A stretch of DNA of 64,000 bases from Novispirillum itersonii (GCF_014205675.1 NZ_JACIIX010000014.1:1-64000); one strand, 5' to 3'. Counted from the first letter of the stretch, positions 15,311 to 24,284 are shown. Made by a program: numbers and translations. The notes: generated from the letters alone by a model not told the origin.

Positions 15311-16276
15311 ATGCTGTTGTCTGTTGAAAATCTTCAGGTCCAGTTCGGCCGCCTTCAGGCGCTGGCCGGGGTCAGTTTCTCCGTCAACCGGGGCGAGGTG
15401 CTGGGGTTGGTCGGGGAATCCGGGTCGGGGAAATCTCTGTCCGCCATGGCGGTGATGGGTCTGCTGCCGCTGTCCGGTGGCCGGGTGTCGGGGGGGAGCA
15501 TCCACTTCGACGGCACCGATCTTGGCAGCCTGTCGCCGAAAGCCTACCGGAAGATCCGGGGCGGCAAAGTGGCACTGGTGACCCAGAATCCGATGACCTC
15601 GCTGGACCCGGTGGTCCGCGTCGGTCAGCAGATCGATCAGGCGGCGCTGCTGCACCTGCCGGTCGATAGAACTGAAGCCAAAGCCCGCACGCTGGCGCTG
15701 ATGGACCGTCTGCGGATCCCCAATGCGGAAATGGTCTATACCCTGTATCCGCACCAGCTTTCCGGTGGGCTGCGCCAGCGCATCGTAATTGCCATGGCGC
15801 TGGCCGGGGAACCGGATCTGCTGATTGCCGATGAACCGACGACGGCGCTGGATGTGACCGTGCAGGCGCAGATCATCCAGTTGCTGATTGAGCTGGTGCA
15901 GGAACGCGATCTCGGGCTGGTGCTGATCACCCACGATATGGGGGTGGTCGCCCGCACCTGCGACCGGGTGGCGGTGATGTACTGTGGCCGGATTGTCGAG
16001 ACCGGCCCGGTCGAGGCGATTTTTGCCAGCCCGCGCCACCCGTATACCCGGGCGCTGATCGGCTGTATTCCCCGCCATGATATGGCACCGGGGGATCTGG
16101 TCGGCATCCCCGGGGTGGTGCCCAGTGTGGCGGCAATGCCGTCGGGCTGCCGGTTCCACCCGCGCTGTGCGCAGGCGGTCAGCCGCTGCTTCACCGAGGT
16201 TCCGCCCCTGTCCGCTGCCGGGGACAATCATGCCTCCGCCTGTTTCCTGACCGATCAGCCGGGAGAGGCGTCATGA
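15311..16276 (+). CDS. Dipeptide-type ABC transporter ATPase (DppD family)
   Basis: The 321-residue nucleotide-binding subunit has Walker A GESGSGKS at about residues 36-43, signature LSGGLRQR at about residue 150, and Walker [13 protein letters not shown]. The C-terminal oligopeptide-transporter extension ends with the cysteine-rich '[15 protein letters not shown]' typical of DppD/OppD. Its stop overlaps the next ATPase start by ATGA. Confidence 0.94.
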   Translation: MLLSVENLQVQFGRLQALAGVSFSVNRGEVLGLVGESGSGKSLSAMAVMGLLPLSGGRVSGGSIHFDGTDLGSLSPKAYRKIRGGKVALVTQNPMTSLDPVVRVGQQIDQAALLHLPVDRTEAKARTLALMDRLRIPNAEMVYTLYPHQLSGGLRQRIVIAMALAGEPDLLIADEPTTALDVTVQAQIIQLLIELVQERDLGLVLITHDMGVVARTCDRVAVMYCGRIVETGPVEAIFASPRHPYTRALIGCIPRHDMAPGDLVGIPGVVPSVAAMPSGCRFHPRCAQAVSRCFTEVPPLSAAGDNHASACFLTDQPGEAS

Positions 16277-17301
16277 CCACGCCCATTCTGTCCGTTACCG
16301 ATCTCTGTAAAACCTTCCGCTCGGGCGGCGGGCTGTGGCGGAAGCCGCGCCAGTTCCACGCCGTCAGCAGCGTATCGTTTGATATTCAGGCCGGGGAAAC
16401 CGTCGGGGTGGTCGGGGAATCCGGCTGCGGCAAGTCGACACTGGCCCGGGTGGTGCTGCGGCTGATGGAGCCGTCGTCCGGAAGCATCCGGTTTGAGGGC
16501 GAGGACATCGCCGCCCTGCCGGAAAAGGCCCTGCGGCCGCTGCGCCGCCGGTTTCAGATGGTGTTTCAGGATCCCTATTCCTCGATCAATCCGCGCCTGA
16601 CCATCCGGGAGGCCCTGCTGGAACCGTTCCGGGTGCAGGGTGTCTCCCTGACCACGGCACAGGAGCAGGACACCGTTGACCGCCTGATGGCGATGGTGTC
16701 CCTCAATCCGGTTCTGGCGGAAAGTCATCCGCATCATCTGTCCGGCGGGCAGAAGCAGCGGGTGGGCATTGCCCGGGCGCTGGCCCTGCAACCCTCGCTG
16801 CTGGTGCTGGATGAGCCGACGGCCTCGCTGGACGTGTCGGTGCAGGCACAGGTGATCCAGCTTTTGCAGTCGCTGCGGGGCCAGCAGACCCTGACCTACC
16901 TGTTCATTTCCCACGATCTGGCGCTGGTCCGGTACTTCTGTGACCGCATCATGGTGATGTATCTGGGCCGGGTGGTGGAGGTGATGCCGAAGGGGGCAAC
17001 CCCGGCGCATCCCTATACCCGGGCCCTGCTCGAAAGCTCGTTCGAGCCGGACCCGACCCAGCGGCGCAGCATCGTCCGCATCACCGGCGAAATCCCCAGC
17101 GGATACGACCTGCCGCCCGGCTGCGCCTTTCAGGCCCGCTGCCCGAAGGCGCAGGACCTGTGCCGACAGACACGCCCTGAACTGGGCAGCGTCGGCACCC
17201 GTCATCAGGCCGCCTGTCACTTCCCGGATTCCCCGTTGCCGGACACCCAGACTCCCCGGTCCGGTACGGCCCCCTCTCAGGAGACTCCCCATGCCGTTTA
17301 A
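16273..17301 (+). CDS. Dipeptide-type ABC transporter ATPase (DppF family)
   Basis: The 342-residue second ATPase has Walker [10 protein letters not shown], signature LSGGQKQR, Walker [13 protein letters not shown] and the C-terminal '[14 protein letters not shown]' oligopeptide-type motif. It pairs with the preceding ATPase to energise peptide import. Its last 11 bases overlap the metallopeptidase gene, so import and peptide cleavage are expressed from one message. Confidence 0.94.
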   Translation: MTTPILSVTDLCKTFRSGGGLWRKPRQFHAVSSVSFDIQAGETVGVVGESGCGKSTLARVVLRLMEPSSGSIRFEGEDIAALPEKALRPLRRRFQMVFQDPYSSINPRLTIREALLEPFRVQGVSLTTAQEQDTVDRLMAMVSLNPVLAESHPHHLSGGQKQRVGIARALALQPSLLVLDEPTASLDVSVQAQVIQLLQSLRGQQTLTYLFISHDLALVRYFCDRIMVMYLGRVVEVMPKGATPAHPYTRALLESSFEPDPTQRRSIVRITGEIPSGYDLPPGCAFQARCPKAQDLCRQTRPELGSVGTRHQAACHFPDSPLPDTQTPRSGTAPSQETPHAV

Positions 17302-18814
17302 GGTTCTTTCCGCCGAATTCCTGCATGAAAGCAATACTTTCAGCACCCGTCTGACCGGCCTTGAGCAGTTTGAGAAAGCCGGAGTGTACCGGGGGGAAGA
17401 GGCGCTGCGCATTCTGCGGGGCACCAACTCCGGGGCGGCGGGGATGCTGGACTCCCGCGAGGCCTTCGGCTGGAATCTGGTCCACGCGGTCAGCGCCCAC
17501 GCCGGTCCCAACGGGCCGGTGACGCGGGAGGCGTTTGACGCCTACGCCGGGGAAATCGTCGAGGCGGCCCGGCGGGAGAAGCCTGACGGCATTCTGCTGG
17601 CCCTGCACGGGGCGATGGCGACGGTGGACCATGAGGATGGGGAAGGGGAGCTGCTGGAGCGGATCCGCGCTGCCGTTGGCCCGGATGTGCCGATTGCCAT
17701 CACGCTGGATCTGCACGCCAATGTCAGCACCCGCATGTGTGCGCTGGCCCAGATCATCGTGTCTTACAAGACCTATCCGCATATCGACCTGCGGGAAGCG
17801 GCGGCCCATGCCGGGGCGGTTCTTGACCGGACCCTGCGCGGCGAGATCCGCCCCCGCACCCTGCGGGCCTGGCGGCCGATGCTGGAGGAAGTCAACGGCG
17901 GGCGCACCGATGTCGGCCCGATGATTGCCCGGCTGGAACAGGCAAAAGCCTACGAACAGCATCCCGATGTGTTTGTGGTCAGCATCAATGCCGGGTTTGC
18001 CAGCGGCGACATGTCGGAAGTCGGCCCGACCGTTCTGGTCACCTGTCAGGGCGATCTGGCGACGCATCAGGAGTTTGCCGAAGGCATCGCCGACGATATC
18101 TGGAACGGCCGGTTCGCCCCGATCAACACCTACTGGACCGTTGATCAGGCGGCGGAACAGGCCGTGGCCTGGGGCAATCCCGGGAAGCCGCTGATCATTG
18201 CCGATTATGCCGATAACCCCGGCGGCGGTGCCTATGGCGATGCCCCGGCCCTGCTGGAAGCCCTGCTGAAAGCCGGGGTGGAAAACGCCTGCTTCGGTCC
18301 GCTGGTCGATCCGCAGGCGGCGGAATGGCTGCACGGTCAGGCGGTCGGCTCCACCGTGACGCTGGCCATTGGCGGCAAATGTGATGCCCGCTTCGGCGGC
18401 GGCCCGCTGACCGTGACGGGCACCCTGCGCCTGCTGGCTGATGGCAAGTGCGTCGGCGACGGCCCGATGATGGGCGGTATCGCCATGGATTTCGGCCCGG
18501 TGGCGGTGCTGCGGGTCGGCGGGGTGGATGTGCTGATCACCAGCGTGGCGATCCAGATGTTCGACCAGCAGCTGTTCCGGTCCTTCGGCATTGATCCGAC
18601 CCAGAAGCAGGTGGTGGCCCTGAAGTCGATGCAGCATTTCCGCGCTGCCTTTGAGCCGATCGCCGGAAAGGTGATCGTCTGCGACAGCGGCGCGCTGTGC
18701 ACGCTGGATTATGCCCGTCTGCCCTATGTGCGGGCACCGCGTCCGCTGTTTCCGCTCGACCGTGATCTGGTGCTGCCGGAGCGGGTGCGGCGGCTGGCAG
18801 AGGCCGGGGCATGA
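17291..18814 (+). CDS. MlrC-like M81-family metallopeptidase
   Basis: The 507-residue protein has the two parts of MlrC: an N-terminal DUF1485/M81 domain and the MlrC C-terminal domain. Candidate zinc ligands are D140 and H142 (ITLDLHAN) and H164 (TYPHID), with an acidic residue E13 in LHESNTF; these match the pattern reported for MlrC as I recall it. MlrC of microcystin degraders cleaves linearised peptides. Most relatives sit beside dipeptide importers and probably act on other unusual peptides or amides. Here it overlaps the importer ATPase by 11 bases and the ureohydrolase by 4, so it is the first intracellular enzyme of the pathway. The natural substrate is unknown. Confidence 0.88.
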   Translation: MPFKVLSAEFLHESNTFSTRLTGLEQFEKAGVYRGEEALRILRGTNSGAAGMLDSREAFGWNLVHAVSAHAGPNGPVTREAFDAYAGEIVEAARREKPDGILLALHGAMATVDHEDGEGELLERIRAAVGPDVPIAITLDLHANVSTRMCALAQIIVSYKTYPHIDLREAAAHAGAVLDRTLRGEIRPRTLRAWRPMLEEVNGGRTDVGPMIARLEQAKAYEQHPDVFVVSINAGFASGDMSEVGPTVLVTCQGDLATHQEFAEGIADDIWNGRFAPINTYWTVDQAAEQAVAWGNPGKPLIIADYADNPGGGAYGDAPALLEALLKAGVENACFGPLVDPQAAEWLHGQAVGSTVTLAIGGKCDARFGGGPLTVTGTLRLLADGKCVGDGPMMGGIAMDFGPVAVLRVGGVDVLITSVAIQMFDQQLFRSFGIDPTQKQVVALKSMQHFRAAFEPIAGKVIVCDSGALCTLDYARLPYVRAPRPLFPLDRDLVLPERVRRLAEAGA

Positions 18815-19764
18815 CCCGGCGCGAGTCCGGCGATCAGGCTTTCGATCACGACGGCCTGTACGGGACAGAGCGGGAAATGCCCTATTCGGGCACCCGCAGC
18901 TTCCTGCGCCGCCGCTTCAGCCGGGATCTGGACGGGGTGGATTTCGCGGTGCTGGGCGTACCGTTCGATCTCGCCACCTCCGGCCGTTCCGGGGCGCGGA
19001 TGGGGCCGAATGCCCTGCGCAACGCCAGCAGTCAGGTCGGCTGGGGCGGAGAGGTGTGGCCGTGGGGGCTGGATCCCTTCGCCACGCTGGCGGTGGTTGA
19101 TTACGGCGACGTCAATTACCACCGGGGCCGGGCCGAACAGATGCTGGAGAACACGGCGGCTGTAGCGGGGCGGATTGTCGCCGCCGGGGCCGGAGTGATC
19201 GGGCTGGGTGGGGACCATCTGGTGACCTATCCGCTGCTGAAGGCCCATGCTGAGACGCATGGACCGCTGGCGCTGGTGCACTTTGATGCCCACCGGGATA
19301 CGGCGGACAGCCCTTACCTCGACCACGGCACCTTTGTGCATCATGCCATGCGTGACGGCCTGATTGATCCGGCGCGGTCGATCCAGATCGGGATCCGCAC
19401 CCAGTATGACCATACCGACCCGATCACCGTGTTGTATCGCCCGTGGGTCCGCCACAACGGCGTGCAGGCGGTGATTGACGAGATCACCCGCGTGACCGCG
19501 GGGGCCCCGGCCTATCTGACATTTGATATCGACAGCATGGACCCGGCCTTTGCCCCCGGCACCGGAACCCCGGTGTCCGACGGTCTGACCCCGGGCGAGG
19601 TGTTCGATATCCTGCGCGGCCTGAAAGACAGTCCGGTCCGCTTTGTCGGCATGGATCTGGTGGAGGTCGCCCCGGCCTACGACAGCGCCGAAATCACCGC
19701 CCTGCTGGGCGCAACCCTGATTCAGGAGTTCCTGTGCCTGTGTGCCCACCACCGCAAGGGGTAA
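18811..19764 (+). CDS. Ureohydrolase (agmatinase/guanidino-acid hydrolase family)
   Basis: The 317-residue binuclear manganese hydrolase releases urea from guanidino compounds. The full metal set is visible: H136 (GGDH), D159, H161 and D163 (DAHRD), D239 and D241 (FDIDSMDP). Overall sequence resembles agmatinase, guanidinobutyrase and proclavaminate-amidinohydrolase-type enzymes more than classical arginase. Position among a peptidase, a D-amino-acid dehydrogenase and a DauB-like reductase suggests a guanidino acid or arginine derivative as substrate. The ATG overlaps the preceding stop (ATGA). Exact substrate cannot be assigned. Confidence 0.9.
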   Translation: MTRRESGDQAFDHDGLYGTEREMPYSGTRSFLRRRFSRDLDGVDFAVLGVPFDLATSGRSGARMGPNALRNASSQVGWGGEVWPWGLDPFATLAVVDYGDVNYHRGRAEQMLENTAAVAGRIVAAGAGVIGLGGDHLVTYPLLKAHAETHGPLALVHFDAHRDTADSPYLDHGTFVHHAMRDGLIDPARSIQIGIRTQYDHTDPITVLYRPWVRHNGVQAVIDEITRVTAGAPAYLTFDIDSMDPAFAPGTGTPVSDGLTPGEVFDILRGLKDSPVRFVGMDLVEVAPAYDSAEITALLGATLIQEFLCLCAHHRKG

Positions 19765-19798
19765 GCGCCGGGGCCGGATTTGTACGGAGTAAGGTTCC

Positions 19799-20926
19799 AT
19801 GACTGCTGTGTTTGATGTGGCGATCGTCGGTGGCGGCATCGCAGGGGCCTCCATGGCCTATCGTCTGGCCCCGCACCGCTCGGTGGTGGTGCTGGAGCGG
19901 GAAAGCGCCTTTGGCTATCACTCCACCGGGCGGTCGGCGGCGGAATATTCCCGCCAGTTCCAGAACGAGGTGGTCGGCCTGCTGTGCGATGCCTCATGGG
20001 ATTTTCTGAACACCCCGCCGGATGGGTTCACCGAAGTGCCGCTGCTGCGCCACCGCGGCACCGTCAACATCGCCCCGGCGGATAAGGCGGAGCTGGTTGA
20101 GACCGCCCTGACGGAAACCCGGGTCCATTCCCCGGACTCCCGGCTGCTGACGGTGGAGGAAGCGGTGGCGATGGTGCCGTTCCTGCGGCCGGACTGGCTG
20201 GGCGGGGCGCTGTACGATCCCTTAAGCTGGGATATGGAAGTGGAAAGCCTGCTTCAGGGCTTCATCCGCTTTGCCCGCCGGGCCGGGGCGGAGTTCCGGA
20301 CCGGGCAGGATGTGACGGCGGTGATCCGGGAAAACGGCTGTTACCGGCTGGAAACCCCGGCCGGGCCGGTATTGGCCCGCAAGCTGGTCAATGCCGCCGG
20401 GGCGTGGGCCGATCCGCTGGCGGAGCTGGCGGGACTGACCCCGCTGGGGCTGACCCCGATGCGGCGGACCGCGATCACCGTCGATGTTCCGGCTGGCATT
20501 GATGTCGGGGCGCTGCCCAGCGTCAACGAACTGGACGAGACTTTCTACTTCAAGCCGGAAGCCGGAAAGCTGATGGTCTCGCCCGCCGATGAACATCCGT
20601 CCGCCGCCTGCGATGCCCAGCCGGAGGATCTGGATGTGGCCTATGCCGCCCATTACCTTCAGGAATCGACCACCCTGCCGGTGCAGACCATCAGTCATAA
20701 ATGGGCCGGTCTGCGCACTTTTGCCCCGGACCGGCGGCAGGTGATCGGATTCAGCCCGCAGGACCCGGATTTCTTCTGGCTGGCCGGGCAGGGTGGCAGC
20801 GGTATCCTCACTTCTCCGGCGCTGTCGGCCTGGGCCGCGTCTGAATTCCTGACGGGGGAGCCCCCGGCTGACCTTCTGGCCCTTGGTCTGCCGATGGATG
20901 TCTTCCGCCCGGACCGTCTGGCCTGA
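19799..20926 (+). CDS. DauA-like FAD-dependent D-amino-acid dehydrogenase
   Basis: The 375-residue DAO-family flavoenzyme has the nucleotide motif VAIVGGGIAGAS at residues 7-18 and the flavin-contact GYHSTGRSAA at 39-48. Length and layout are very close to the catabolic D-arginine dehydrogenase DauA of Pseudomonas aeruginosa, and the adjacent DauR- and DauB-like genes support the comparison. Aligned from memory, the substrate-carboxylate arginines are kept (MRRTAI and WAGLRTF). The guanidinium-binding Glu87 appears to be Thr88 here, and His48/Tyr53 appear as Glu49/Phe54. A D-amino acid other than D-arginine is therefore likely. The ribosome-binding sequence GGAGTAAGG is strong. The gene is followed by a terminator. 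Confidence 0.82.
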   Translation: MTAVFDVAIVGGGIAGASMAYRLAPHRSVVVLERESAFGYHSTGRSAAEYSRQFQNEVVGLLCDASWDFLNTPPDGFTEVPLLRHRGTVNIAPADKAELVETALTETRVHSPDSRLLTVEEAVAMVPFLRPDWLGGALYDPLSWDMEVESLLQGFIRFARRAGAEFRTGQDVTAVIRENGCYRLETPAGPVLARKLVNAAGAWADPLAELAGLTPLGLTPMRRTAITVDVPAGIDVGALPSVNELDETFYFKPEAGKLMVSPADEHPSAACDAQPEDLDVAYAAHYLQESTTLPVQTISHKWAGLRTFAPDRRQVIGFSPQDPDFFWLAGQGGSGILTSPALSAWAASEFLTGEPPADLLALGLPMDVFRPDRLA

Positions 20927-21031
20927 TCCTGCCGCTGCGGCGCGGAAACGCGGAGGGCGTAGCGGCAGGATTGCCTCTCCCGGGGCCAGATGTCTCCCCT
21001 GGCACGTGTCCCGGGTATGGCCGGATGGTGT

Positions 21032-21060
21032 GGCCCCGTGCTTTGGCACGGGGCCTTTTT
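21032..21060 (+). terminator. Rho-independent terminator of the importer/enzyme operon
   Basis: A perfect ten-base stem GGCCCCGTGC / GCACGGGGCC with a TTTG loop is followed by TTTTT. It ends the long message from the importer through the D-amino-acid dehydrogenase and isolates the downstream regulator gene. Confidence 0.9.
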
Positions 21061-21127
21061 CTGGATGAAATTTAGACAAAAAATCCAATATTTGACTCTT
21101 GATCCAGAATCGGAGTATGCCGGTGTC

Positions 21128-21787
21128 ATGAAGACGATCCTCTCCCGCCTGTTTCCGGTCTGCGATGCCGTGGCCACCCTGTTTCCGGGGCGGCTGGAAG
21201 TGGTGCTGCATGATCTGGCCACCGACACCATCGCCCACATTGCCGGGGCATTCTCCAACCGTGTTGCCGGAGATCCATCGCTGCTGGCGGAGGAGGCCCC
21301 GCAGATTGATGGGGCCGGGCAGGATGTGATCGGCCCCTATGGCAAACGGCACTGGGACGGGCAGCGGCTGAAGTCGGTGTCGGCCGTGATCCGCGATGAC
21401 GGCGGGCGGGCTATCGGCCTGCTGTGCATCAATATGAAGACCGGCGAGATCGAGGCGGCGGCTGAGCTGCTGCGGTCGCTGACCGGAGCCTTCGGGGATC
21501 CGGCGGCCCAGCCGCTGGTGACGGGGGACTGGCGGGAGGCCGCGCACAGCCTGATTGCCGAGACGCTGGCGGCCCGGGGCCGCAGCTTTGCCGCCGCTGA
21601 CCGCGCCGACCGGGTGGCGGTGCTGCGGGCGCTGGAGGCGGCGGGGATCCTCCGGATCCGGGGGGCGGCGGACCATGTCGCCCGGATCCTTGGCATTTCG
21701 CGGGCCAGCCTGTACGCGGCCCTGAAGCAGGTGCGCGACGGTGGCACCGACGACGACATTACGGAAAGAGGAGGCAGCCATGCGTGA
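21128..21787 (+). CDS. DauR/YheO-family transcriptional regulator
   Basis: The 219-residue regulator has an N-terminal YheO-like PAS domain (residues about 5-115; 'PGRLEVVLHDL' and 'GLLCINMKT' are typical) and a C-terminal helix-turn-helix (about 165-215; VARILGISRASLYAAL). This is the architecture of DauR, which in Pseudomonas controls D-arginine use in response to 2-ketoarginine. The start was placed at MKTILSRLF, where family similarity begins. An in-frame ATG 63 bases upstream lacks a ribosome-binding site. The 3' end overlaps the aminotransferase by 8 bases, so the regulator heads its own short operon after the terminator. Confidence 0.85.
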   Translation: MKTILSRLFPVCDAVATLFPGRLEVVLHDLATDTIAHIAGAFSNRVAGDPSLLAEEAPQIDGAGQDVIGPYGKRHWDGQRLKSVSAVIRDDGGRAIGLLCINMKTGEIEAAAELLRSLTGAFGDPAAQPLVTGDWREAAHSLIAETLAARGRSFAAADRADRVAVLRALEAAGILRIRGAADHVARILGISRASLYAALKQVRDGGTDDDITERGGSHA

Positions 21788-22922
21788 TTTCGCGCTGGAA
21801 GTGCATTTCAGCCACTGGGAATTCAAGGCCCGGTATCACATGACCGCCTCGGATGCGGAAAGCCTGTCGGTGGCCGATCTGCTGGCGCTGGCCGGGCCGG
21901 GGGCGGCAGAGAGCCTGCTTGACGGCTGGCTGGGGTATACCGAACCCAAGGGATCCCCCGATGTGCTGGCGGCGGTGGCGGCCACCTACGATACCCTGTC
22001 GCCGTCGCAGATCCTGTGCTTTGCCGGGGCGGAGGAAGGGATTTATGCCGCCATACGGGTGCTGCTGACCCCGCAGGACCATGCCATTGTCGTGGTGCCG
22101 AACTATCAGGCTGCGGAAACCCTGCCGCTGGAGATCTGCGCCGTGACCGGGGTGCCGCTGCGGGCTGAAGAGGGCTGGCGGCTGGATCTGGACGCGGTGC
22201 GGGCGGCGATCCGCCCCAATACCCGGCTGATGTCGATCAATTTCCCCAATAACCCGACCGGGGCGGTGCCGGACCGGGCCACCTTTGACGCGCTGGTGGA
22301 CCTGTGCCGCCAGCACGGGATCTGGCTGTTCAGTGACGAGGTTTATCGTCTTCTGGAGCGGGACGAAGCCCGGTGTCTGCCGCAGGTGGCGGATGTGTAT
22401 GAACGCGGGATTTCGCTGAATGTGATGTCCAAGGCCTATGGCCTGCCGGGGCTGCGCATCGGTTGGCTGGCCTGCCCGGATACGGCACTGCTGGACCGGA
22501 TCCAGCGGTACAAATACTACCTGTCGATCTGCAATTCCGCCCCGTCAGAGCGGCTGACCGTGCTGGCGCTGGGGGTGCGGGACCGGATCCTGGCCCGCAA
22601 CCGCGCCCTGATCGCCGATAATCTGGCAGAGCTGGACCGGTTCTTTGCCGATTATCCCGGTCTGTTCGACTGGCGGCACCCCGATGGCGGCTGTATCGGC
22701 TATCCGAAGTATCTGGGGCGGGATGGCGTGGAGACCTTCTGTCACGACCTGCTGGAGGAGGAAGGCGTGCTGCTGCTGCCGTCGTCGATCTACCGGTCTG
22801 AGCTGATCACCGCCCCGGAAGGGCATTTCCGCATCGGGTTTGGCCGCAAGGGCATCGCCGACGGGCTGACGGCCCTGCGGCGCTTCCTCGACCGCCGGGG
22901 CAACAGCGTTACACCGGGATAA
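21780..22922 (+). CDS. Fold-type I PLP-dependent aminotransferase
   Basis: The 380-residue class I/II aminotransferase-fold protein carries the PLP lysine at K218 (NVMSKAYGLPGLRIGW), N157 in the FPNNPTG motif and D186 in FSDEVY. The arginine in HFRIGF near the C-terminus is the usual substrate-carboxylate binder. Coupled to the DauR-like gene and next to the DauB-like reductase, it probably transfers an amino group to or from the 2-keto acid made by the D-amino-acid dehydrogenase. Beta-elimination/cyclisation chemistry of the capreomycidine-synthase type shares this fold, so pure transamination is not certain. It starts at MRDFALEVH, preceded by AGAGGAGG. Confidence 0.88.
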   Translation: MRDFALEVHFSHWEFKARYHMTASDAESLSVADLLALAGPGAAESLLDGWLGYTEPKGSPDVLAAVAATYDTLSPSQILCFAGAEEGIYAAIRVLLTPQDHAIVVVPNYQAAETLPLEICAVTGVPLRAEEGWRLDLDAVRAAIRPNTRLMSINFPNNPTGAVPDRATFDALVDLCRQHGIWLFSDEVYRLLERDEARCLPQVADVYERGISLNVMSKAYGLPGLRIGWLACPDTALLDRIQRYKYYLSICNSAPSERLTVLALGVRDRILARNRALIADNLAELDRFFADYPGLFDWRHPDGGCIGYPKYLGRDGVETFCHDLLEEEGVLLLPSSIYRSELITAPEGHFRIGFGRKGIADGLTALRRFLDRRGNSVTPG

Positions 22923-22926
22923 GGCC

Positions 22927-23877
22927 ATGCGGATCATCACGGCGGAGGAGATCCGCGCCGTTCTGACCCCGCAGGCGGTGACGGCGGCAGTCCGGACGGC
23001 CCTGATCCGTCACCATCAGGGGGGCAGCCAGTGTCCGCCGCCGATGGCGCTGCTGTTTTCCGGGCAGGATGGCCGCCTGACCGGGGATTGCCACGTCAAG
23101 GCGGCAGCCTCGGCGGCGGAGCCGGTGTTTGCGGTCAAGGTGGCCGCCGGGTTTTATGACAATCCGCAGCGGGGCCTTGCGGTCAACACCGGGGCGGTTC
23201 TGCTGTTCAACAGCACCACCGGCGCACCGGAAGCCCTGATCCGGGACGACGGGCTGCTGACGGCATGGCGGACGGCGGCGGCCGGAGTGATTGCCGCATC
23301 CCTGTTGCCGCTGGACGCAGGGATGACGCTCGGCATCATCGGCACCGGGGAACAGGCGGCGTTACAGGCCCGCTGGATCACGGCGCTGACCCCGCTGCGC
23401 CGGGTCCTGATCTGGGGCCGGAATCCGCAACGGGCGGAGGCGTTGGCCTGCCGTCTGCGGGCCGGTGGTCTTGACGCCGCCCCGGTGGCGGACCGCACCA
23501 CCCTTTGCCGGGCGGCCCGGGTGGTGGTCACCTGCACCCCGGCGCAGCAGCCGGTCCTGAGGGCAGATCACCTCAGCGGCCCGCTGCATGTGGTGGCGCT
23601 GGGGGCTGACGGTCCCGGCAAGTCGGAACTGGATCCGGCTGTTCTGGCCGGGGCGGCGGCGATCATCGCCGATGATCCCGGCCAGTGTCTGGACCACGGG
23701 GATTTTGGCGTTGCGGTGCGGGCCGGGGTGGTTCCGGCTGACGCGGCTGTGCCATTGGGGGCAGTTCTGGCCGGGGAGAGGGCCTTGCCGGACGGGGGGC
23801 TGACCGTTGCCGATCTGACCGGCCTTGGCGTGCAGGATCTGGCCATCGCGGCCCTGCTGTGGCGGCGGCTGGCCTGA
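22927..23877 (+). CDS. Ornithine cyclodeaminase/mu-crystallin family reductase (DauB-like)
   Basis: The 316-residue NAD(P)-binding protein has GIIGTGEQA at about residues 138-146 as the dinucleotide motif and the N-terminal family segments 'CHVKAAASAA' and 'GLAVNTGAVLLFN'. In the dauBAR system DauB, from this family, reductively aminates 2-ketoarginine to the L-amino acid, completing deracemisation. Ornithine or lysine cyclodeaminases and alanine dehydrogenases are alternatives within the family. Its place 4 bases after the aminotransferase and near the DauA-like gene makes a ketimine reductase role plausible. The residues that would separate these activities cannot be judged here. Confidence 0.82.
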   Translation: MRIITAEEIRAVLTPQAVTAAVRTALIRHHQGGSQCPPPMALLFSGQDGRLTGDCHVKAAASAAEPVFAVKVAAGFYDNPQRGLAVNTGAVLLFNSTTGAPEALIRDDGLLTAWRTAAAGVIAASLLPLDAGMTLGIIGTGEQAALQARWITALTPLRRVLIWGRNPQRAEALACRLRAGGLDAAPVADRTTLCRAARVVVTCTPAQQPVLRADHLSGPLHVVALGADGPGKSELDPAVLAGAAAIIADDPGQCLDHGDFGVAVRAGVVPADAAVPLGAVLAGERALPDGGLTVADLTGLGVQDLAIAALLWRRLA

Positions 23878-23879
23878 CC

Positions 23880-23912
23880 CAAAAAAGACGGCCCGCCGTG
23901 TGGGGCGGGCCG
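23880..23912 (-). terminator. Terminator for the leftward small-protein gene
   Basis: A nine-base stem CGGCCCGCC / GGCGGGCCG (loop GTGTGG) is preceded on the plus strand by AAAAAA, which is a U-run for leftward transcription. It lies about 50 bases after the stop of the leftward secreted-protein gene and at the end of the rightward DauB-like gene. Confidence 0.75.
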
Positions 23913-23963
23913 CAGAGGCTGGCTGGGAGAGGGAACACACAACAGAGGCTGAACAGGAAACGG

Positions 23964-24284
23964 TCAGAAATTTAACGGAATCACCACCGTTACGTCCGGG
24001 CGCGGCGGCGGCATCACATAGACCCGACGCGGCGGCGGCTCGATATACACGTAGCGTTCGCGTTCCAGCACCACATAGGGGCGCGGGCCGTAGGCGGGGG
24101 GACCCCGGCGGACATCCCGGCGATCATCCCAGCCCCGGCCATGGCGACCGCGATCATGGTCGGACCAGTCGCGGCCGCGGTCCTGCTTCCATGGCGGATC
24201 CGCAAAGGCCGGAGCGGACAGGGTGGTCAGACCCACTGCGGCCAACAGCATGGCCCGCAGGGAGAAACGGGCGAGGGAAGACAT
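23964..24284 (-). CDS. Small secreted Arg/Pro/Tyr-rich protein
   Basis: The 106-residue exported protein has a signal peptide (residues 1-28; LLAAVGLTTLSAPAFA|DPPW). The mature chain is unusually rich in Arg, Asp, Gly and His (RDWSDHDRGRHGRGWDDRR). A Pro-rich stretch and a hydrophobic strand ending DVTVVIPLNF follow. The layout recalls the loosely defined RcnB-like/periplasmic small proteins, but I cannot assign a family. The start MSSLARFSL was chosen because it gives a proper signal peptide. Confidence 0.65.
   Translation of the reverse strand: MSSLARFSLRAMLLAAVGLTTLSAPAFADPPWKQDRGRDWSDHDRGRHGRGWDDRRDVRRGPPAYGPRPYVVLERERYVYIEPPPRRVYVMPPPRPDVTVVIPLNF

Noticed and set aside
14621-16231. Leftward frame of 536 codons over the permease and ATPase genes
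   Set aside because: Gln/His/Arg-rich antisense of the dppC- and dppD-type genes, whose Walker motifs are intact.
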